Part shown: positions 8,489 to 13,068 of the stretch, in pieces
How the letters are laid out: each line of letters starts with the position of its first letter
Numbering within the stretch: position 1 is the stretch's first letter
NCBI GenBank assembly: GCA_049582065.1
Contig: JBAUTF010000101.1
Span: 1 to 13,068, forward strand
Origin: DATKSS01 sp049582065
GTDB taxonomy: Bacteria > Chloroflexota > Dormibacteria > Dormibacterales > Dormibacteraceae
DNA length: 13,068 nucleotides
Direction: 5' to 3'
The notes under the pieces: model-generated
The model's database searches: none
What the model saw: the letters and a program-made list of their open reading frames with translations, nothing else
What the model was told of the DNA's origin: nothing
Position numbers and translations under genes: made by a program

Positions 8489-8695
8489 CTACGCGGGATA
8501 GACCGAGATTTCGGTCGCCTTGACCGCGACCCACACCTCCGGGCCGGCGTCCAGCCGCGACTGCTTGACCGCAGCCGGCGTCACCTCGGCCACCGGTGGC
8601 ACCTGGCCGCTGACGCGCATCCGCGGAGTCGGACGCCTGTCTCAACGGGGTTCGCTCCGCCTGCTAGATATCGGCGCTTACGAAATCTTCACATC
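8489..8695 (-). pseudogene. Decayed C-terminal (TOBE) end of a ModC-like molybdate ABC ATPase
   Basis: Minus-strand 8620-8489 encodes 43 residues ending in a stop codon: M-R-V-S-G-Q-V-P-P-V-A-E-V-T-P-A-A-V, then V-W-V-A-V-K-A-T-E-I-S-V-Y-P-A. This is the C-terminal half of the TOBE domain that closes ModC-type molybdate-import ATPases, where V-A-E-V-T-P-A-A-V and V-K-A-T-E-x-x-V-Y-P-A are characteristic. Upstream, the same frame has TGA (8644-8642) and TAA (8680-8678). Another frame supplies a ModC-like L-A-G-G-A-N-P-V-E-T-G-V-R-L-R (8667-8623), and D-V-K-I-S at 8695-8681 returns to the first frame, which suggests two compensating frameshifts. Nothing of the ATPase domain remains, so it is best read as a gene remnant. 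At 43 residues it is too short for a stand-alone molbindin (about 65-70), though a tiny expressed peptide cannot be excluded. Confidence 0.62.
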
Positions 8696-8736
8696 CAGCT
8701 AATGCCAGGCGCCCGTGACGCGGATTCAATGAGGGC

Positions 8737-10215
8737 GTGAGCCTCGCACCTATCGAAGACAGGATCGATCCCGCGGTAGCGTCTCCCGCGTGGCCCAGGC
8801 GCATCACCCGGCGGCAAGCGCTCGCCGCGGCGGCCGTCGCCGGCGTCGGTGTGGGCGCCGTGCGTTTGCTCGGCGGCTCGATGCAGAAGCTGGCCGGCCC
8901 CGCCGCCACGTCGACCACCGACTGGGTGTCGCCATTGGGCTCCGAATCGGCGCGCGTCATGCAGCTGATGCGGCGCGCGACACTGGGCTACACCTCGGCG
9001 CAGCTCGAATCCGCGCTGTCGGACGGGTTCAACAAGACCGTCGATCGCCTCGTCGAAACCAAACCGGTCGGGCCGCCCTCGCTCGCGGCGGCCAGCACGC
9101 CGGGCGGGCGATTCGCTGTCGGCCAGCTGCAGCAGTGGTGGATCGACCACATGATGACCACGGCGACCCCGTTCGCAGAACGCATGACCCTGTTCTGGCA
9201 CGGTCACTTCACGAGCGATTACCGCAAGACCGCCGACGACACTTTCATGTACTGGCAGAACCTCACGTGGCGCCGGATGGCCATGACCGACCTTCGATCG
9301 ATGCTGATGCAGGTCACCACCGACCCGGCGATGCTGCGCTACCTCGACCTCGGCACCTCGACCGGGCAAAGCCCCAATGAGAACTACTCGCGAGAGCTGA
9401 TGGAGCTGTTCACGATGGGCGCCGGCAACTACACCGAGGACGACGTGCGCGAGAGCGCAAAGGCGCTGGCCGGCTGGCAGGTGCCGCCACCCGATTCGTT
9501 TGCAACGGTGGTGGTTGACCCGACCACCAATGTCACGCGCAGCCTGCCGGTTTACACCGCGCAGAAGGCCGGGGTGTTCAATCCGCGCCGGGCCTTCAAG
9601 GGCAGCGTCACCTATCTCGGCCAGACCGGGCCCCTCGACGCGCAGGGCGTGATCGATCGCATCCTGCAGCAGCCCGCGACCGCCGCGTTCATCGCCTCCA
9701 AGTTCGCGCAGCACTTTGTCACCGCTTCGCCGGCGACCGCCTACGTCAACCGGCTGGCGGACCAGTTCCGCCGCAGCAAGTACGACGTCAAGACACTCGT
9801 TCGCGCCGTGTTCACGAGTCCCGAGTTCACCGCCGCGCAGAGCTACCGCACGCTGGTCAAGACGCCGACCGAGTTCATGGTCCACGCCGCACGGGCGCTG
9901 GAGGCGAACGGGCTCTCGAGGGTGATCGCCAACGCCGGGTCGGGGATGGGGCAGACCCTCTTCGATCCTCCTGACGTCAGCGGCTGGCCCAACAACGAGT
10001 CCTGGATCTCGTCGAACACGGTGGTCGAGCGCGTGAACTTCGTGACCGCGGCGATGGCCCAGGCCAAGGGCCCGCTGCCACCTGCCGCCGACGCGGTGCG
10101 GACGCACCTGGACGGTGTGCTCAGCCCACAGACCTCCGCGCTCCTGAACCAGGCGGCCGATGACCGGGCGCGATGGTTCATCACCCTGGCTTCACCGGAA
10201 TTCCAACTCAAGTAG
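8737..10215 (+). CDS. DUF1800 family protein with Tat signal
   Basis: The 492-residue protein has a probable twin-arginine signal: I-T-R-R-Q-A-L-A at 23-30, followed by an Ala/Val/Gly-rich core to about residue 45, so it should be exported folded. The rest matches DUF1800: L-M-R-R-A-T-L-G-Y-T near the start, E-R-M-T-L-F-W-H-G-H-F-T-S in the first third, N-E-N-Y-S-R-E-L-M-E-L-F-T-M-G mid-protein, and F-D-P-P-D-V-S-G-W-P near the end. The biochemical function of DUF1800 is not established to my knowledge, but the family very often sits directly upstream of a DUF1501 gene, as here, suggesting an exported pair. The GTG start is preceded by GAGGGC, which touches the start codon, so initiation may be weak or misplaced; no in-frame ATG is nearby. 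It opens the plus-strand operon, with a divergent junction and ModC remnant upstream. Confidence 0.88.
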   Translation: MSLAPIEDRIDPAVASPAWPRRITRRQALAAAAVAGVGVGAVRLLGGSMQKLAGPAATSTTDWVSPLGSESARVMQLMRRATLGYTSAQLESALSDGFNKTVDRLVETKPVGPPSLAAASTPGGRFAVGQLQQWWIDHMMTTATPFAERMTLFWHGHFTSDYRKTADDTFMYWQNLTWRRMAMTDLRSMLMQVTTDPAMLRYLDLGTSTGQSPNENYSRELMELFTMGAGNYTEDDVRESAKALAGWQVPPPDSFATVVVDPTTNVTRSLPVYTAQKAGVFNPRRAFKGSVTYLGQTGPLDAQGVIDRILQQPATAAFIASKFAQHFVTASPATAYVNRLADQFRRSKYDVKTLVRAVFTSPEFTAAQSYRTLVKTPTEFMVHAARALEANGLSRVIANAGSGMGQTLFDPPDVSGWPNNESWISSNTVVERVNFVTAAMAQAKGPLPPAADAVRTHLDGVLSPQTSALLNQAADDRARWFITLASPEFQLK

Positions 10216-10226
10216 GTGCACGAGAC

Positions 10227-11522
10227 ATGAGAAAAGAGATCGGCATCAACCAGCTCAAGCGGCGCGACTTCCTCAAGGCGGGCCTGGTCTTCGGCGCCGG
10301 CGCCGCCGGCCTGGCCGCCGGCTATGCGGCGGTCCCGGACGCGTTCGCGCGCGCGGTATACGCAGCCAAGAAAGAGGGGGTCACCAACGACAACGTGCTG
10401 GTGATGATCCAGCTCGCCGGCGGCAACGACGGCCTGCGCACGTTGGTCCCCCTCTCTGATCCCGCGCTTCACGACCTGCGCCCGCGCCTGGCGGGTCCGA
10501 TGGTCTCGCAAGCGCTGCCGCTCAACAACGACTACGGGTTGAATCACAACCTGGGTGGCATCAAGAAGCTCTGGGACGGGGGCAAGGTCGCGATCGTCCA
10601 GGGCGTCGGCTATCCGAACCCGACTTTCTCGCATTTCGAATCGATCCGGATCTGGGAGACGGGCGATCCGACGCGACGTCAGGTCGACGGCTGGCTCGGG
10701 CGCACCCTCGCGACCGCATACGACTCCAACGGCCACCCTCTGACCGGCTGCGCGTGCGGCGCCACGGACGTGCCTGGGGCGCTTCGCGACCTACAGGCCA
10801 CCATGACGGTGATCCAGGACCAGAAGACTTTCGGGTTCACCGGCGGCGGCGAGGTGGAGGCCGCCGTGGGCGCCCTCTACAAGGGCACGCCCGGCATCTA
10901 CGGCGCTCTCTTCGACACGGCGATCGCGACCGCGACAGAGACGATGGCCACGCTGCGGACCTCATCCGCGAACTACCAGCCGATGGCGGATTACTCGGAC
11001 AAGGTCAAGCTCGTCTATTCGTCGAAGAACCAGCTCGCCGCCGCGCTCCAGCTCGCGGCCGAGCTGATCGTCACCGGCACGGGGGTCAAGCTCCTGCATG
11101 TCACGCTCGGCGGGTTTGACACGCATTACACCGAGCTGAACCGGCACGACGACCTCATGGGTTACCTGGACTCCGCTGTCGGGGCCTTCTACCAGGACCT
11201 GTCGGCGCACGGCATGGCGGACAAGGTCCTGATCGCCACTTGGTCCGAGTTCGGGCGGCGTCCAAAGGAAAACGCGAGTGGAGGCACCGACCATGGCGCG
11301 GCCGCCCCGCTGCTGTTGATCGGCGACCCGGTCAAGGGCGGCCTGTACGGCGCCGAGCCGAGCCTCACCAGCCTCGACTCGACCGGGAACCTGCAGTTCT
11401 CGGTGGACTTCCGTTCCGTCTACCAGGAGATCCTGAGCGGCCACCTGGGGGCCGACGCCGCGCAGATCCTCGGAGCGACCTACGACCAGGTCCCGTTCCT
11501 CAAAGCCCCGGTTTCCGTGTGA
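10227..11522 (+). CDS. DUF1501 family protein with Tat signal
   Basis: I place the start at the ATG at 10227, giving 431 residues. A longer open frame begins at 10173, but that would overlap DUF1800 and push the signal peptide inward. The N-terminus then reads as a clear Tat signal: L-K-R-R-D-F-L-K at 9-16, a Gly/Ala hydrophobic core, and a likely cleavage site after A-F-A. DUF1501 landmarks follow: V-M-I-Q-L-A-G-G-N-D-G-L, P-N-P-T-F-S-H-F-E-S-I-R-I-W, T-L-G-G-F-D-T-H, and W-S-E-F-G-R-R-P-K-E-N then G-T-D-H-G. The family is related to the alkaline phosphatase/sulfatase superfamily, and the conserved Asp/His residues suggest metal binding, but its substrate is unknown. It follows DUF1800 by 11 bp and is followed after 1 bp by a small membrane-protein gene, so all three are probably co-translated. 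Confidence 0.9.
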   Translation: MRKEIGINQLKRRDFLKAGLVFGAGAAGLAAGYAAVPDAFARAVYAAKKEGVTNDNVLVMIQLAGGNDGLRTLVPLSDPALHDLRPRLAGPMVSQALPLNNDYGLNHNLGGIKKLWDGGKVAIVQGVGYPNPTFSHFESIRIWETGDPTRRQVDGWLGRTLATAYDSNGHPLTGCACGATDVPGALRDLQATMTVIQDQKTFGFTGGGEVEAAVGALYKGTPGIYGALFDTAIATATETMATLRTSSANYQPMADYSDKVKLVYSSKNQLAAALQLAAELIVTGTGVKLLHVTLGGFDTHYTELNRHDDLMGYLDSAVGAFYQDLSAHGMADKVLIATWSEFGRRPKENASGGTDHGAAAPLLLIGDPVKGGLYGAEPSLTSLDSTGNLQFSVDFRSVYQEILSGHLGADAAQILGATYDQVPFLKAPVSV

Positions 11523-11523
11523 C

Positions 11524-11754
11524 ATGCGCGCCGTCCTGCTGAAGGTGGGGGCGACCGTGCTGACCATTGCCACGACGGCGCTGTCGGCGGTCTACGTCAC
11601 GTCGCACCTGAAGAACGCGGCCGCGCCGCTTCGCCCGGCCGTGTTGAGCGCGACCAGAGGCACGACCCTGTCGGCGCCCGGCGGCACCCTGACGATCGGG
11701 CCTTCTGTCCAGCCGAGCGATGTCCAGCCGGTGACTTCGACATATGCCTCGTAA
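11524..11754 (+). CDS. Small single-helix membrane protein of unknown function (76 aa)
   Basis: I do not recognise a named family. The 76 residues begin with a basic tip (M-R-A-V-L-L-K), then a hydrophobic stretch (about 8-26) that reads as a signal anchor or uncleaved signal, and a 45-residue Pro/Ser/Thr/Gly tail that would lie outside the membrane. It starts one base after the DUF1501 stop codon and its last 11 bp overlap apbE, so gene order and coupling argue that it is real. It is not a truncated product of apbE, because the apbE frame has its own proper N-terminus. Residues 52-57 (P-G-G-T-L-T) resemble the flavinylated S-G-A-T-x-T motif of NqrC/RnfG proteins, in which the last Thr receives FMN from ApbE. 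The resemblance is loose and the surrounding FMN-binding fold is absent, so this is only a hypothesis. Confidence 0.68.
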   Translation: MRAVLLKVGATVLTIATTALSAVYVTSHLKNAAAPLRPAVLSATRGTTLSAPGGTLTIGPSVQPSDVQPVTSTYAS

Positions 11755-12577
11755 CGCCGCCGTCGAATCACATCACTTCGCCGCGCTCGGCACCAACTGC
11801 AGCCTGTTCGCGGCCGGCCGTTCGCGCGCCGCGCTGCTCGAGGGAGAGTTCTGGGTGAAGCGGCTCGGCGCTCGCCTGACCCGGTTTTCGGCCGACAGCG
11901 AGCTCTCTCAGCTCAATGCGGCGGCGGGCCGCTGGTTCGAGATCGGCGAGGAGATGGAAGCTGTGCTTCGCGAATCGCTGCGCGCTTTCGAGATGAGCGC
12001 CGGGCTCGTCAACATCGCGGTGCTGCACTCGATGCTGGCCATCGGGTACACGCGCTCGCTTTCGGAAGGAGCCTCGGTCGCCACGCTGGACGGCGCTCGT
12101 CCGCTGCCACCGCTGCCGGATGTCCTGAGCGTGCGGCACGGCGCGGCGCGACTCGAACGCGGAGCCGCGCTCGACCTGGGCGGGATCGCCAAGGGCTGGA
12201 TGGCCGACCGGCTCTGCGAGTCTTTGGGCCTGAACGCGCTCGCGAACCTGGGCGGCGACCTGAGCGCTGCCGGACCTGGGCCGGACGGAAATGGATGGCC
12301 GGTCGCGATGGCCGGCGCGACGCTGATGCTGCGCGGCCAGGGGGCGGCGACCAGCAGCGTGCGACGCCGGCGCTGGGGCGATGTCCATCACCTCATCGAC
12401 CCGCGAACCGGGCTTCCGGCGGGCTCCGGGCTCGCGGAGGTGTCTGTGGTCGCCGGCGGCGGCTTCGAGGCAGAGGTCGTCGCCAAGACCGCGCTGCTGG
12501 TCGGACCGGACCTGGCGCCGGCGTATTGCGCCGCTCATGCGCTGGCGTGGTGGCTGGGGGTCGCTGATGACGACTGA
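11744..12577 (+). CDS. apbE: ApbE-type FAD:protein FMN transferase
   Basis: The 277 residues match ApbE throughout: H-H-F-A-A-L-G-T-N at the start (family M-G-T), R-F-S-A-D-S-E-L-S-Q-L-N at 47-58, L-D-L-G-G-I-A-K-G-W-M-A-D-R at 143-156, N-L-G-G-D at 168-172, and H-H-L-I-D-P-R-T-G at 215-223. ApbE takes FMN from FAD and joins it covalently to a Thr/Ser of target proteins, typically in NqrC/RnfG-like electron carriers. There is no signal peptide, so as called it acts in the cytoplasm. Two deviations stand out: the usual F-D-P/V segment reads V-N-I (89-91), and the magnesium-site segment A-D-A-x-x-T reads A-E-V-V-A-K, which I recall from actinobacterial-type relatives. It overlaps the upstream small gene by 11 bp and the downstream haem-protein gene by 11 bp. 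Confidence 0.9.
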   Translation: MPRNAAVESHHFAALGTNCSLFAAGRSRAALLEGEFWVKRLGARLTRFSADSELSQLNAAAGRWFEIGEEMEAVLRESLRAFEMSAGLVNIAVLHSMLAIGYTRSLSEGASVATLDGARPLPPLPDVLSVRHGAARLERGAALDLGGIAKGWMADRLCESLGLNALANLGGDLSAAGPGPDGNGWPVAMAGATLMLRGQGAATSSVRRRRWGDVHHLIDPRTGLPAGSGLAEVSVVAGGGFEAEVVAKTALLVGPDLAPAYCAAHALAWWLGVADDD

Positions 12578-13068
12578 CCAGTTCTTCTGGGTGATGGCGC
12601 GAGTCGCCGGCCTCAGCTCCTATGCGTCCCTGGCCATCGCAGTGGTCACCGGCATCGCGCTGCGCACGGCGGTGCTGGACTGGTTGGGCAGCAACCGGGC
12701 CGTGCGCTCGCTCCACGAATACACCACGGTGCTGTGGATTCCGCTGGCCGCGCTTCACATCGGAGCCCTGCTGCTCGACGCCACGGCGCGCATCGGGCTG
12801 CTCGACGTGGTGGTGCCGTTCCATTCCACGTATGGGACGCTCGGCATCGGCCTGGGCGCACTTTCCCTCGACGTGTTGGTGGTGGTCACGGGGGCGGCGT
12901 TTTTGAGGAGGCGGATGAACCGGGCGGCCTGGACATGGCTGCACCGGCTGGCTTACGTTGCGTTCGCCCTGATCTTCGTCCACGCGGTGCTGACCGGCAC
13001 CGACTTCAGCGATCCACTGGTTTCCGCCCTCACGTGGGCTGCGGCGGCGGCGCTGGCCGCCCTCGGCC
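12567..13068 (+). CDS. Ferric-reductase-like transmembrane haem protein, N-terminal part (runs off the window)
   Basis: From the ATG at 12567 the frame stays open to the window edge (167 residues). It shows about five hydrophobic segments (roughly 8-30, 53-72, 87-112, 125-142 and 152-167). Four histidines fall where ferric-reductase-like domains hold haem: His50 and His64 around one helix (L-H-E-Y-T-T ... A-A-L-H) and His126 and His139 around another (W-L-H-R-L-A-Y ... F-V-H-A). This is the membrane cytochrome b pattern of the FRE/NOX/MsrQ-like superfamily, which passes electrons across the membrane. A Gly-rich GGGGGT lies about 6 bp before the start, inside apbE, and the ATG overlaps the apbE stop region by 11 bp, so it is probably translationally coupled. 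A cytoplasmic flavin/NAD(P)H reductase domain or an FMN-binding domain may follow beyond the edge. Confidence 0.78.
   Translation, partial: MTTDQFFWVMARVAGLSSYASLAIAVVTGIALRTAVLDWLGSNRAVRSLHEYTTVLWIPLAALHIGALLLDATARIGLLDVVVPFHSTYGTLGIGLGALSLDVLVVVTGAAFLRRRMNRAAWTWLHRLAYVAFALIFVHAVLTGTDFSDPLVSALTWAAAAALAALG

Noticed and set aside
8501..8516. Perfect palindrome GACCGA-GATT-TCGGTC as a possible terminator
   Set aside because: It lies in codons of the ModC remnant (the A-T-E-I-S-V segment), has no T-run on either strand, and a 6-bp stem is easily produced by chance at this GC content.
8489..8620. Intact stand-alone molbindin (Mop) gene
   Set aside because: Only 43 residues are present, about two-thirds of a Mop domain, and ModC-like sequence continues upstream in a broken form, so a pseudogene explains it better.
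8689..10107. Long open frame (472 codons) on the minus strand opposite DUF1800
   Set aside because: Its composition (Arg, Gly, His, Ala-rich) is typical of antisense frames in high-GC genes, while the plus strand encodes a recognisable DUF1800 protein with a Tat signal.
10173..10226. An extended start for the DUF1501 gene
   Set aside because: It would add 18 residues ahead of a perfect Tat signal and overlap DUF1800; the ATG at 10227 places the twin-arginine motif where it belongs.

Overview
The window is high-GC bacterial chromosome with many GTG starts, tightly packed genes, a WS/DGAT-type acyltransferase, a PPK2 kinase, and a DUF1800/DUF1501 pair followed by an ApbE-like flavin transferase. 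This suits a soil-type Gram-positive-like lineage such as Actinomycetota or Candidatus Dormibacterota/Chloroflexota. No rRNA or other marker fixes the taxonomy, so the assignment is an inference.

Positions 1-8475, minus strand. Reading in the direction of transcription, the order is a WS/DGAT acyltransferase (8475-7081), an HtrA/trypsin-like PDZ protease (7049-6108), a PPK2 polyphosphate kinase (6081-5248), and a complete branched-chain amino-acid-type (LIV/HAAT) ABC importer. The importer consists of lipoprotein binding protein livK (5190-3985), permease livH (3929-3015), permease livM (2738-1818), and a single 523-residue protein that fuses the LivG and LivF ATPases (1837-266). A PAP2-like phosphatase N-terminus (215 to the window edge) follows. 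A likely promoter for the importer overlaps the ppk2 stop codon, and the short livK leader carries a tandem 10-bp repeat. A perfect 10-bp-stem hairpin lies between livK and livH. The unusually wide livH-livM gap is almost entirely a 216-bp element with 31-bp imperfect terminal inverted repeats (27/31) and CTAG at both ends, which looks like a MITE inserted immediately after the livH stop codon.

Positions 8476-8736, divergent junction. This stretch holds a decayed C-terminus of a ModC-like ABC ATPase (TOBE domain) on the minus strand, with in-frame stops and apparent frameshifts, abutting the acyltransferase start.

Positions 8737-13068, plus strand. A compact operon holds a Tat-exported DUF1800 protein, a Tat-exported DUF1501 protein, a 76-residue single-helix membrane protein, an ApbE-type FAD:protein FMN transferase, and the start of a ferric-reductase-like transmembrane haem protein that runs off the window. 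Spacings are 11 bp, 1 bp, and two 11-bp overlaps, so co-expression is likely. The ApbE and haem-membrane genes suggest a flavin/haem transmembrane electron-transfer module joined to the secreted DUF1800/DUF1501 pair. That pairing, together with the small unassigned protein, is the most promising candidate here for something undescribed.
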